Made by a program: the position numbers and the translations under genes
Part shown: positions 51,770 to 61,083 of the stretch, one piece after another
Layout: every line of letters starts with the position of its first letter
Numbering within the stretch: the first letter of the stretch is position 1
Notes under the pieces: generated by a model
Databases searched by the model: none
Told to the model about the DNA's origin: nothing
What the model saw: the letters and a program-made list of their open reading frames with translations, nothing else
From: Cricetomys ansorgei
Lineage: Eukaryota; Chordata; Mammalia; Rodentia; Nesomyidae
Reading direction: 5' to 3'
DNA length: 64,000 bases
NCBI GenBank assembly: GCA_026225945.1
Contig: JAMJFZ010003581.1
Span: forward strand, 4,342,501 to 4,406,500

Positions 51770-52405
51770 GTGAGCTAAGCTCAAGCATTCATCACTCTCC
51801 ACTTCCCAAGCTGCTTTAGCACCCTCCACACAGCTAAGCCATGTCTGCCTCACGTAGGGCCATCTTTTGTGTAGCGGGACACTACAATCTTTTACCCTTA
51901 CTTTAGGGAAAGAGAAAGGAAGGATAGAAAGAAATCGTCACCGCTTTTTCAAGTGGCCTTGATCTAGAAGAAGGTAGAAAACTTCACAGCCTCTTCTTAG
52001 GCTGCCCTAAGCTCAAAGAGGACTGCTGACAATGAGACAGATTAGCATCTCAGCTCAAGGTCTATAAACCCAATCCCTCCAACCTTTGTTCTTTTAGGAA
52101 TGATCACACTAATGATGACACCCAACCAACGAACCACCAACCAATTCCCACACCAGCTTTCTGGACTTCAGACTTTTTATACCCTAAGCCAAAAGTTCTC
52201 ATACACTCATGAGGCACACACAATCCCCAAACAGATGCCAGAATGACTAAACCTAACCAAAATGTAGCCACCTGCATCAGGCATTCCAAACCCAACTTGT
52301 AAACATCCATAACACAGCTGGGGCGGGCACACAAACCTAATCCAAATGCCATTTTGCATTTTTAAAGAAACCAAAATAACAAAAACTTCTTCCAAGTGTT
52401 CCTCT
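51770..52405 (-). mobile_element. LTR-like family, copy B
   Basis: Shares with copy C the blocks tttagggaaagagaaaggaa / ggatagaaagaaa, gctcaaggtctat-type middle, and tttttaaagaaaccaaaata ending acttcttccaag. The minus strand has a TATA-like ggtataaaaagt (from ctttttatacc, 52171-52181) in the same place as copies A and C. Confidence 0.62.
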
Positions 52406-52746
52406 ATACCAGATGAATCCAGCTTTTAATCTATCCAGTCTCTTATCGTTTCTGATGGTTTCCATTCTGTGTTAAGGCTTCAAATGTCCCACCTAGAATT
52501 GCACTCCCATCTGAAGAACTTCCCTTAAAGTTTCTAGACCACAGGTCAGCAATTCACTGTCCCAGATTTTCTTTGCCTGAGAAGACCTTAGTTTGCCGGG
52601 ATAACGGTTTTTCAGCATTCTGTAAAGGATAATATGCCTTTATCTTCAAGTTTCCTTAGTTTCTGATGAAAGGACAGTTGGAAGCCTCAGCACTGTTCTT
52701 CTGTGTGGGATGTAGCTCTCCTTCACACTATTGTCAAGATTCTCCC

Positions 52747-52870
52747 AGTACTGGGTGTGGTGGCACTGACCTGGAATCTCAGCACTCAGAGACAGGAGGA
52801 CTACAGCAAGGTCAAAGCCAGCCTGGTCTACACAGCAGGTGCCAGGGTTACATAGTAAGACCAAAAGGAA
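52747..52870 (+). mobile_element. B1 SINE (old) inside L1
   Basis: tactgggtgtggtggcactg, ctcagcactcagagacagga, ggtcaaagccagcctggtct, ttacatagtaagacc. Confidence 0.8.
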
Positions 52871-52989
52871 GAAGAGGGAAAGGGGAAGAAGAGGAGATCT
52901 CATTATCTTTGGTGTCCAGTATCTTACTAGGCTCTAATGAGATGTGAGTTTGACATAGGTATTCTTCATTTTTATTTGTGCTTTTTAAA

Positions 52990-53200
52990 AAAGAAATTTT
53001 ATCTGTATGAGTGTTCGCCTACATGAATGTATGTGTGCTGTGTTCATGCCATTCCCTCAGAGGCCAATAGAGGGCATCAGCTCCTATGAAATTGGAGTTA
53101 ACAGTTGGTGAGCCTCGATTTAGGTGACTGGGAACCAATCCCAGGTCCTCTGCAAAAGCAGCCAGGGCTTTTAACCTCTGAGCTACCCCTCCAACATAAT
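52990..53200 (-). mobile_element. B2/B3 SINE inside L1
   Basis: gaggccaatagagggcatca, gggaaccaatcccaggtcct, ctgcaaaagcagccagggct, tttaacctctgagctacccc. CTCF-like ccaatagagggcatcag at 53064-53080. Confidence 0.86.
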
Positions 53201-53221
53201 TTTTAAAAAAATATATATATT

Positions 53222-53405
53222 TCATTTATTTTTATGTTATGTGCATTGGTGTTTTGCCTGCATGTATGTCTGTGTGAAGGTGTCAGAGCCCCTAGAACAG
53301 GAGTTACAGACAGTTGTGAGCTGCCATGTGGGTACTAAGAATTGAACCCAGGTCCTTTGGAAGAGCAGCCAGTGCTCTTAACTGCTGAACCCTCTTTCCA
53401 GCCCC
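53222..53405 (-). mobile_element. B2/B3 SINE inside L1
   Basis: gcctgcatgtatgtctgtgt, gacagttgtgagctgccatg, attgaacccaggtcctttgg, aagagcagccagtgctctta. Confidence 0.93.
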
Positions 53406-53670
53406 TCTCCCCTCCAACTCGTTTATGATCTTTATCTGACCTTTATCCTGCTGTGGTCATCTGAACTTCTTGGCTCTGAATGTAATGTCACACCTTAGTT
53501 TTAGGAAGGTCTTGGCAACTGTCTTTTCAAAAACTCCCCTCTCCTCCTGCTCCTCTTCCTTCTCTCCCCTTTCACCTCAGACTCTAACCATATACACATT
53601 GGACCACTTAGAATTATCTCATGGTTCTTAGGCCCTCTCACAAAAATAAAAGGATGGATTTTTTTTCAAA

Positions 53671-53872
53671 GCTAGGGTTAGGACGTAACTCTGTGGTAGA
53701 GCATTTGCTTCAAGTTACAAAGGCCTGGGTCTGATCCCCAGCTCGGCATAGACTGGGATATCTATAAAGCCAGTACGAGGAAGCTGGAGATAGGGAGAAT
53801 CAGAAGTTCAAGGTCATCCTGAGTAACACAGTAAATTTGAAGCTAGCCTGAGCTGAATGAGACCCTGTCTCA
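53671..53872 (+). mobile_element. B4 SINE with clear ID head
   Basis: ctgtggtagagcatttgctt, ggcctgggtctgatccccag and ctcggcatag are the ID part; agttcaaggtcatcctgagt, agcctgagctgaatgagacc, ctgtctcagaa the B1 part. Confidence 0.9.
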
Positions 53873-54125
53873 GAAACTCAAATCTGAGTAGTCTTCCGTC
53901 CCTGCATCCCAACACCGTCTCTCTCATCCCCACAGCAGATTATTTGTATCCATTTTTTTTTTCAGTCCACACCACCAGTTTAAACATGCATATGTTTAAA
54001 ATAATGTCATTAAAATTAAATCACTTTAATGTTTTTAAATGCTGGTGGCTGAAGGAAAGCAGGTGCCCTTGAGAGGTAAGAAACTCATTTCAAGTGGTAT
54101 AGGAATTCTGAAAGGATGTTCTTGT

Positions 54126-54232
54126 TGTACCATGGCCCATGCCTATAATCCCAGAATTCGTGAGGCAGAGCCAGGAAGATGGCAAGTTCTAGGCCAGCCC
54201 TGGCTCCATGTGACCCCTTGTCTCAAAAAGTA
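54126..54232 (+). mobile_element. B1 SINE
   Basis: ccatggcccatgcctataat, aggcagagccaggaagatgg, taggccagccctggctccat. Confidence 0.82.
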
Positions 54233-54535
54233 ATAGTGTCTAACCCTGGCTCCACAAATGAAGATCAAGGAGAAAGAAAATTGTTTTGTGGAAGACCAGA
54301 CAATCAACAGTGGAGAAGAGTTCTGAGGTGTGTGTGTGTGTATGTATACACGCTTGTGTGTGCAAACATGTGCACACGCTGTCAGTATCTGCCTCTGTGT
54401 GGAAGAAATGATCTTTATCGACTTTTTAAAATGTAGCTTCAACCTATGGTGTTTTCTCTTTTATTGTTTTAAATTTTAATAGTGAAGCATTTAAAATATC
54501 TTTAACACTTTATGAAGTCTTTGCAAATTCAGTCA
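54233..54535. other. Single-copy DNA with short TG tract
   Basis: gtgtgtgtgtgtatgtatac at 54329-54348. Nothing else is recognised. Confidence 0.45.
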
Positions 54536-54690
54536 GGCATGGTGTCCCACACCTTTAACCCCAGCACTTGAGAGGCAGAGGCAGATGGATCTCTGAGTTC
54601 AAAGCCAGACTTGTTTACAGAGTGAGTTCCAGGACAGCCAAAGCTACACACAGAACCCCTGTCTCAAAAAACCAAAAAACAAAAAGAAAC
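54536..54690 (+). mobile_element. B1 SINE
   Basis: aggcatggtgtcccacacct, ttaaccccagcacttgagag, gagtgagttccaggacagcc, aaagctacacacagaacccc. Confidence 0.92.
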
Positions 54691-55180
54691 ATCTTTGAGA
54701 ATTTCATATATTTACCCCCTTTTCAAGATCCTTCCAGATCCACCCCATTGCATACCCAACCAACTTTTTGTCTTCATTCATTTATTTTAATTCTTTTCTT
54801 TTTATGTGTAGGGTGTTTTGCCTTCATGTATGCCTGTGGCCACGTGTGTGACTGGTGCCTACAAAGACCAGAAGAGGGTGTTGGATCCCTGGGACAGACT
54901 GTGCTGGGAATTGAACCCGGGTCCTCTTGAACAGCAGTCACTGACTGCTCTTAATAGCAGAGATATCTCACCTGCCCCTTCATTCATTTTTTAAGCCATT
55001 TGTCCAGTGAGTGCTGCCTATATACTTTTGGGTGTGTGGCAATCCCCAGGTGCCTGTTAGAACTACCAGAGGTCACACCCTTAAAGAAAACAAACTCTCC
55101 CTCTACCCTTGCTATTAATGGCCAATAACTTCAGTTATAGGTGGGACTTCTGTTAACGCAGTGCATAGAAAATATGTCTT
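54691..55180 (-). mobile_element. L1 (Lx-type) 3' end, minus strand, split by B3
   Basis: tgagaatttcatatatttac at its 3' tip, then after a B3 gtccagtgagtgctgcctat, atacttttgggtgtgtggca, ccagaggtcacacccttaaa, gaaaacaaactctccctcta, taatggccaataacttcagt. This is the reverse complement of the Lx 3' UTR seen at 23955 and 36570. Confidence 0.82.
54790..54978 (-). mobile_element. B3 SINE inside L1
   Basis: tgtgtagggtgttttgcctt, aagaccagaagagggtgttg, ggaattgaacccgggtcctc, actgactgctcttaatagca. Confidence 0.92.
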
Positions 55181-55196
55181 GCATTTTCCATTTTGA

Positions 55197-55211
55197 CCAC
55201 TAGATGGCAAC
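55197..55211 (+). promoter_or_regulatory. CTCF-like binding motif
   Basis: CCACTAGATGGCAAC fits the CTCF core CCASYAGRKGGCRS at 13 of 14 positions (last base differs). It lies in single-copy DNA beside the Lx L1, not in a B2/B3. A motif match only; occupancy is unknown. Confidence 0.5.
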
Positions 55212-55296
55212 GCTGGTCCAAGACGGTTCTTTTTCTCGAAAGACAAAAGGTTACCAAGACACAAATCCAGAATCACTGCTTGACAACACTTTTAAG
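55204..55296 (+). other. Weak exon-like segment
   Basis: An ATG-led open stretch of exactly 31 codons between an acceptor-like ccattttgaccactag and a donor-like aag|gtaagct. No protein is recognised. The long frame beyond 55296 runs through a B1 and purine repeats, so only this part could be exonic. It overlaps the CTCF-like motif, which is the simpler explanation. Confidence 0.15.
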
Positions 55297-55401
55297 GTAA
55301 GCTCTCACCCACCCATGGCAGGTGCAAATTCATGCACTTGTAAATGTCTAAGTATATCAAAAGATACAGGCAAGGTCAGTAAACGGAAAGACAAAAAACT
55401 T

Positions 55402-55505
55402 TTAAGGTTAGATGGCTCAAGCCTGAAATCCCAGCACAAGAGAGGCAGAGTTCCAGGAGGAGTACATAGCAAGTTCCAGTCTAGCGACAGGAGTTTACTG
55501 AAACC
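55402..55505 (+). mobile_element. B1 SINE (fragmentary)
   Basis: tcaagcctgaaatcccagca, caagagaggcagagttccag, caagttccagtctagcgaca. Confidence 0.7.
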
Positions 55506-55514
55506 CTGTATATG

Positions 55515-55610
55515 GGAGGGAGTGAGGGAGAGACAGAGACATAGAGAGAGGAAGGAGGAGGAAGGAGGGAGAAGAAAAAAAGAGACAGACGGTGACAGAC
55601 ATCAGACAGA
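55515..55610. repeat. GA-rich tract
   Basis: ggagggagtgagggagagac and aggaaggaggaggaaggagg units. Purine-rich over about 95 bases. Confidence 0.85.
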
Positions 55611-55679
55611 GAGGTTCTTCCCTGACTTGACTATTGTTAACTTGTTCCTAGATGTGAGGAATTTTCTGATACAAACATT

Positions 55680-55779
55680 AGTAAGGAGGACTCTACCGTT
55701 AGCTACCATCTTTTATGCCCAATTTAGGGAAAGAGAAAGGAAGGATAGAAAGAAAAGAAGAAAGGAAGGAAGGAAAGAG

Positions 55780-55819
<40 letters not shown>

Positions 55820-56325
55820 GGAGGGAGGGAGGGAGGGAGGGAGGGAGAGGGAGGGAGGGAGGGAGGGAGAGAAAGAAAGAAAGAAAGAAAAGAAAAGAAG
55901 TCACTGGCCTTGGAGGCAGCCTTGATAGATTGAGAGAAAGGAAGAAACAGTCACAGCCTTTTTAGGCTATAAGCTTGGAGATCAGGAGCTGACCATGAGC
56001 CGGACTAGCATCTCTGCTCACTATTTGAGAACTGATGTTCTTCTGAGCAATAACCAACAAACCAACCAACCAACAAACAACGAACCAACCCCATCTCTTG
56101 GGACTCTAACCGTTATATCCTCTAAGCAGGAGTTCTCAGAAATCCAAACAGCACGCAATCCTAAGGACAGGCTACATGCGAAAGCAGTTGCGGGTAACCA
56201 AATCATAGCCACCGGCAGTGAACTGTCCAAATCAGCACACCTGGGACAGGAACAGAAGCATGGTCCAAACACCGTTTTTCGTTTTTAAAGAAACCAAAAT
56301 AATAAAACTTCTTCCAAGGGTCCTG
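55680..56325 (-). mobile_element. LTR-like family, copy C
   Basis: Shares tttagggaaagagaaaggaa, cttgatagattgaga-type block, gccggactagcatctctgct, accaaccaaccaac, ttctcagaaatccaaacagc, tttttaaagaaaccaaaata and acttcttccaag with copy B (and, reversed, with copy A). Minus-strand TATA-like ggatataac at 56112-56120. Its purine tract has expanded strongly. Confidence 0.65.
55735..55898. repeat. Purine microsatellite inside LTR copy C
   Basis: GAAA, GAGA and GGGA units for about 160 bases on +. Copy B has only about 30 bases at the same point. Confidence 0.95.
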
Positions 56326-56349
56326 CTCCAGGGGACCAGCTGGAGAAAA

Positions 56350-56555
56350 TCTGCTCATCAGCTGAGTAGCCACTGCTGTTCTTGTAGAGGACCCAGGTTC
56401 TGTTCCCAGCACCCACATGTAGGTTCACAATCTGTAACTCCAGTTCCAGAAGATCCAGTGCTCTCTCCTAGCCCCTGGAGACACCACACAGTCAGGATAC
56501 ACAAGCATCCATGCAGATAAACACTCATACAGATAAAATAATAAAACTAAACAAA
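56350..56555 (+). mobile_element. B3 SINE
   Basis: ttcttgtagaggacccaggt, tctgttcccagcacccacat, ctgtaactccagttccagaa, ctctctcctagcccctggag. Confidence 0.87.
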
Positions 56556-56569
56556 CTAGTGTATGTTTG

Positions 56570-56745
56570 GGCAGCTGAAATGGCTCAATGGGGCTGGATG
56601 ATTGCTGCCAAGCCTGACAACCTGACCACATGGTGGAAAGAGAGAACCAAATCTTTGAAAGCTATTCTTTGACCACCACAAATGCACCACAGGCCATGTG
56701 CACAATGCATTTCACAATGAGCAAATAACATGAAATTTAAAAATT
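56570..56745 (+). mobile_element. B3A-like SINE
   Basis: gggcagctgaaatggctcaa, tgctgccaagcctgacaacc, ccacatggtggaaagagaga, ttctttgaccaccacaaatg. Confidence 0.83.
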
Positions 56746-56825
56746 AATTTACTTGACCCCCAAAGTGACAAATGCTAACGATTAAATGCAATCTTGTTTC
56801 AGTACTTGGCCACTATATTTTAAAT

Positions 56826-56940
56826 GTGTTTTGCTTTGCGAGACAAGATCTCTCTGTGTAGCCCAGGCCGACCTTAAACTCACTATGTACCCCAGGCTAG
56901 CTTCAATATCTCAATGATCTTCCTAACTGGGGTTTACCTT
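56826..56940 (-). mobile_element. B1/B4-type SINE (old)
   Basis: gcgagacaagatctctctgt, gtagcccaggccgaccttaa, actcactatgtaccccaggc. Confidence 0.72.
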
Positions 56941-56964
56941 AAACACCCCCCCCCCCTTTTTAGT

Positions 56965-57113
56965 TTGGTTTTTGAGATAGAGTTTCTCTGTTGTAGCTCT
57001 GGCTGTCCTGGAACTCGCTCTATAGACTAGGTTGGCCTCGAACTCACAGAGATCAGCCTGCCTCTGCCCCCCGAGTGCTGAGATTAAAGGTATTCGCCAC
57101 TACCACCTGGCTG
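56965..57113 (-). mobile_element. B1 SINE
   Basis: ttgagatagagtttctctgt, tgtagctctggctgtcctgg, aactcgctctatagactagg, gagtgctgagattaaaggta. Variant tail (ttgtagctctggctg) again. Confidence 0.94.
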
Positions 57114-57121
57114 TTTGTTTA

Positions 57122-57442
57122 GTTTTTGAAACAGGGTCTCGCACATCCCTGTCTGGACTGTAACTTAACTGTGTAGGAAGAATGACTTTGAACTGCTGAA
57201 CTGAAATGGCAGGTCTGTGATGGCTCAAGAAACCCTCTCCAATTAATTTAAATTGCTTAATGTAGTTCTGCATTGAATCTGTGTTGCTGTTGTTGCGGCT
57301 GAGGTTGAGTGTAAATGTACTCAGGCCGATGCTGCAAGCAAAGCCTCAGGCTGTGCTTTGCCCCGCGGCCACCATCAGGATTCCTATGGCGATAGACTCT
57401 TTGCTAGGCAAGCACTCTACCAATGGGCTATATCTCTAGTAT
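57122..57442 (-). mobile_element. B4 SINE, interrupted
   Basis: B1 side ttttgaaacagggtctcgca at 57125; ID-like head ttgctaggcaagcactctac, caatgggctatatctctagt at 57395-57440. Roughly 150 bases between them (57200-57355) are not SINE and are unassigned. Confidence 0.68.
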
Positions 57443-57470
57443 TTTGACCTCAAACCATTCCTAGTTTTTT

Positions 57471-57471
57471 A

Positions 57472-57512
<41 letters not shown>
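57471..57512. repeat. (TTA)n microsatellite
   Basis: About 13 TTA units, next to a B3A tail. Confidence 0.96.
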
Positions 57513-57514
57513 TG

Positions 57515-57680
57515 TATTTACCTGGGTGAGGGGTGTGGATGTATACCAAGATATATACATGGAGGTCAAAGATCAACTTTCAGGAGTTTTCTCTCTCCTA
57601 AGTAGGCCCCAGGGATCAATCTCAGAGCTTCTTGTCTGATAGGAAGTCTATTTCCCTGCTGATCCATCTCATCAGCCCAT
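57515..57680 (-). mobile_element. B3A-like SINE
   Basis: catggaggtcaaagatcaac, ccccagggatcaatctcaga, ctgctgatccatctcatcag. Confidence 0.82.
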
Positions 57681-57714
57681 TCCTAGGGTTCATTAATTAA
57701 CTTGTTTGTTTGTT

Positions 57715-57832
57715 TATTTAGACGAAGTCTCACCATTGTAGCCTTGGCTGGCCTGGAATTCTATATAGACCAGGTTGGCCTCGAACTCATGCCTGCCTCT
57801 GTTGGGATTAAAGGTGTGTACCACCACAACCA
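57715..57832 (-). mobile_element. B1 SINE
   Basis: gacgaagtctcaccattgta, gccttggctggcctggaatt, ggttggcctcgaactcatgc, gttgggattaaaggtgtgta. Confidence 0.9.
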
Positions 57833-57924
57833 ATTCATTGCTAGGTCTTAAAGTAAACTTATAAGATTCCATTTAAGGAGTTTTAGAAATGAGTTTAATT
57901 TTTCTAGTTCTAAAGAAGGCAGGC

Positions 57925-58050
57925 AGCCTGGTAGAGTGGCACACACCTATAATCTTAGCATAGCAGGTGGAGACAGAAGGACCAGACGTTCAAGGTTCAC
58001 AATGTAGTGAATTTGCAAACTAGTCTGTGATACTTGAGACCTTGCATCAA
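57925..58050 (+). mobile_element. B1/B4-type SINE (old)
   Basis: gcctggtagagtggcacaca, cctataatcttagcatagca, gacgttcaaggttcacaatg, gagaccttgcatcaaaac. Confidence 0.7.
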
Positions 58051-58364
58051 AACATAAATACATAAAAGGGGGAATTCTCCCAGTTATCATGTTCTTGGCT
58101 CTAGAGGTTATTGGGCTGCTGCTTTCGGTCAAGAAATGCTTTGGGTCTGAATAAACTGGGCAAATCGTGTTTACTGTAGGTAAAGATTAACCAGCATATG
58201 AAACCTCAGACATTAGCAATTAAGACCGTGTAGCCTGTCCCTCCCCCATTCACCATAAGAAACAGGGATGGAGCAATTTGAAATCAAATTGATTTCTCGA
58301 TTTCTTCTGATTTTCTAAAACAGGATAACCGAATGAAAAACAAATAAAAAGGAGAAGATAGGAC
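58051..58364. other. Single-copy DNA, no feature seen
   Basis: Nothing recognised. Confidence 0.45.
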
Positions 58365-58769
58365 TGCTCCTAGGTTTGGTGGAGGGAAAAGTTTATTGCA
58401 GATAACAGGTAAACATAATTAGAGGACAGACATCTAGGGGAGTCCAAGGTAGGCTTGTCTGGTCTGAGCAGCCGGGCGATGTGAGGAGAGAGGGAAGGGG
58501 AGAGGAGAAAAGAGGAGAGTTCAAAGACCAAGAGGCCAGGAGGCCAGCAGAGGCCAAGAGGGGCATAGAGTAACCAAAATGGCTGGGTTATATAGGGAAG
58601 GGCAGCCCAGCCCTTCCCTATATAACAATATATATGCAAGCCGGGAGGACCCTGTAACAAGTAGATAGATACTGGGGGATGCTGGGAGAACCTGGCAGCC
58701 AGGTTCACTTTGATATGCTAAACAGCTGCCTCAGCCAGCAGCCGTTCGTCCAGAGTTTGAAACCTAACA
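58365..58769 (-). mobile_element. ERV LTR with hairpin-embedded TATA box
   Basis: Minus strand runs TGTTAGGTTTCAAACTCTGG ... to ... AACCTAGGAGCA. Landmarks: TATATAA inside a 17-bp perfect inverted repeat (58587-58603 and 58610-58626), a CT-rich leader, and a poly-A signal (gcaataaac, tttattgc on + near 58392) about 30 bases before the 3' end. No clear target duplication, and no internal retroviral sequence beside it, so probably a solo LTR. Family not named. Confidence 0.7.
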
Positions 58770-58873
58770 ATAACTTTCTCTACCCTAGTTTTTCTCAAGA
58801 AATAAACCAAATGACTATATCTGGGTATTAAATTATCTTTACATATAACAAACTTCCTTTAGAGAGCCGATTC

Positions 58874-59092
58874 CAGAGCTGGAGAGATTGCCCTAGGGCT
58901 TCAGAGAACTTGATGCTCTTCCAGAGGACCCAAGTTCGATTTTCAGCACCTCTGTGGGGCAGCTCACAACCACCTCTAACTCCAGCTCCACGGAATCCAA
59001 CACCTTCTTCTGGGTCTGTCAGGCAGCCACACATATGTGTTCTACACTGACCGGCGTCACCACCACACACATAAATAAGAAATAAATCTTAG
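58874..59092 (+). mobile_element. B3 SINE
   Basis: gagctggagagattgcccta, gatgctcttccagaggaccc, cagctcacaaccacctctaa, caccttcttctgggtctgtc, aataagaaataaatct. Confidence 0.88.
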
Positions 59093-60089
59093 AGATTGTC
59101 TCCCACAGATCAATGGAAACTGGTGAAAGCAGGAAGACAAATGGAAGACAAGCCAATATGTGTTTGAAGACTCGTGTGTGAATGTGTTTGTTTGTTTGTT
59201 TTTTAGATATATTATATATCTAAATGCTTAGCCATGATGCCAAAATTTTCTTTTACATGAGCTCAATCAGTGGACCTCAACATGTTCTGCTTTGACCTGG
59301 GCAAATATTTTGTCAACACAAGAAAACAAACAGCACCTCTTTTCTTCCTCTCTTGCCTTCCTCCTTTGGATTCTGTTCTCCATCCTATCAAAGGGCAAGC
59401 TGGTGGGATCCAGACTCCTCCCTCCCACCCTCCACCAACCCCATCCCCAGTGGGCAGTTAAGAAGCAATATGATTTGCAATGGATCAGCCAAAGCATCAG
59501 GAGTTAAAGGATACCCGGAGAACAACTGTAGGAGGCTGGTGCAGGGCCTTCGGATATCTGAGTCACCTCCTTGGAATGGAATAGACTGTAAACATGTTCA
59601 CACCCATCTACTTTATCTCAGCCTCTGGAAATTATCTTGAACTGAGTGGGCATTTCACTGCACTGGCCTCGCCCTCCTGAAAACAGCTTTTCTTGGGACA
59701 GAATCAGGTGTATTTGCTAAGGATCCTGAACGAGCAAAGGGACAGAGATTTCTTTAGTGAGGAACTGACACATGGGCAGCAGGCACTGAGAGCCACCACT
59801 CCATTATTTCTGTTTGAAACCCATCCTGAACTTTCCATAAGCCCTTGTCATTTTGTTCATAGACTTACTGTTGTTCTAGTTGTTCTAGTAACTATGTGCT
59901 CAGGGGATAAAATGTATTATAACGTTAATATGGTTGAGTAGTATAATAACTATATATATATATTCAAAACAGTGTATTTACATTTTTCTCATTCTTCTAG
60001 AATTGCTTCCTGAATTGAATTTATCTGTTTAAATATATACACACATGTATATATGAATATATATATGGGGCATACATACTTATTACCTT
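59093..60089. other. Mostly single-copy, AT-rich at the end
   Basis: About 1 kb without a recognised SINE or L1. Overlapping 63-95-codon frames at 59267-59640 have no motifs. 59949-60068 is rich in (TA)n. Confidence 0.45.
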
Positions 60090-60290
60090 TAGTTTAGCCT
60101 AACCATATTAGTCCGAAGACGTATTTGAAAGAGGAAAAGAGGAAGCATGGGAAGATAAAAGGGTCAGCAGGAAAGGGCGTGGACAAGAGAAGGAAGGAAG
60201 CTGCAGGGTGAATGCAATCAGCAAACATTATATACATGCATGAAAACCCATTGTGTAAAATAACACATATTAATAAAGAAGTACACTGAG
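60090..60290 (+). mobile_element. L1 3' tip (Lx-type)
   Basis: gaggaagcatgggaagataa, aacattatatacatgcatga, aaacccattgtgtaaaataa, cacatattaataaagaa resemble the tatacatgtatgaaa...acccattattttg end of rodent L1s. Confidence 0.6.
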
Positions 60291-60384
60291 ATCAGAAAGA
60301 TGACTCAATGGGAAAAAGTGATTTCCACCTTGATGACCAGAGTCCAATCCATAGAATTTACATCACAAAGATAAATGTAGGGAC
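60291..60384 (+). mobile_element. B3A/RSINE-type head fragment
   Basis: gatcagaaagatgactcaat, gggaaaaagtgatttccacc, ttgatgaccagagtccaatc. Short and diverged. Confidence 0.55.
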
Positions 60385-60540
60385 AGGTTAAGAGTGTATG
60401 CTGCTCTCCCAGAGAATCTGAGTCTGATTCCTGGCACCTACATTGGGCAACTTCAGCTCCAGTGTATCTGCTCTGGCCTCACATGTACATGTGTTCACAT
60501 GGACACAGGCACATACACATAATGCCTTTAAATAATAAAA
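60385..60540 (+). mobile_element. B3 SINE
   Basis: gtatgctgctctcccagaga, tctgagtctgattcctggca, cttcagctccagtgtatctg, ctctggcctcacatgtacat. Confidence 0.84.
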
Positions 60541-60545
60541 TAGGG

Positions 60546-60765
60546 AACTGGGGAGGTGGTGCAGTGGTTAAGAACACTGACTGCTCTTCCAGAGTACCCA
60601 GGTTTGGTTCCCAGCAGCTCCCACATGGCACAGCTGTCTGTAACTGAAGTTCTCAGGGATTCAGTGGCCTCTTCTGGCTTCCTCGGGCACCAGGCATGAA
60701 AGAAGTGTGCACAGACATATATGCAGGCAAGACACTCATATGCATAAAACAAAATAAAAACAATT
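60546..60765 (+). mobile_element. B3 SINE
   Basis: actggggaggtggtgcagtg, gactgctcttccagagtacc, gtggcctcttctggcttcct, cgggcaccaggcatgaaaga, caaaataaaaac. Confidence 0.92.
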
Positions 60766-60807
60766 TTTAAAACAGTAAGATTAAATGTTTTTAAAAGATG
60801 AATTGGG

Positions 60808-61060
60808 GGGGGCATCTGTAATTCCAACACTCCTAAAACAAGATGGGAGGTAGACCAGGAGGCTCCCCCAGAAGGCCACATGCCAGCTAGCCTTGAGCAT
60901 GCAGCATGACAAAATCAAGAGAGACCCCCAACTCAACAAGTTAGGAGAGATTGACTCCCTGAAGTTGAGCTCTGACCTCCACACATGCACATAGCACAAG
61001 CACATCCATCATAAACACGCACACACATGTTTGCATACACACACACACACACACATAAAC
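60808..61060 (+). mobile_element. RSINE1 SINE, 5'-truncated, CA-rich tail
   Basis: gcatctgtaattccaacact, agctagccttgagcatgcag, aagttgagctctgacctcca, then acac-rich sequence. Confidence 0.72.
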
Positions 61061-61083
61061 ACAAAACAGAGATCCTTCTCCAG

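Larger units (their letters stand above)
52440..53650. mobile_element. Ancient L1, interrupted three times
   Basis: tctgaagaacttcccttaaa, ttctttgcctgagaagacct, gtttctgatgaaaggacagt in the left part (52440-52745); atcctgctgtggtcatctga, acttcttggctctgaatgta and atatacacattggaccactt in the right part (53409-53650), all in the order of a familiar old-L1 segment. A B1 and two B2/B3 SINEs interrupt it. I am unsure of its strand. Confidence 0.58.

Noticed and set aside
55204..55965. 253-codon open frame on +, the longest in the window
   Set aside because: After residue 31 it runs through a B1 relic and then pure purine repeats (Lys/Glu/Arg-rich). It is open because GAAA/GGGA tracts lack stops.
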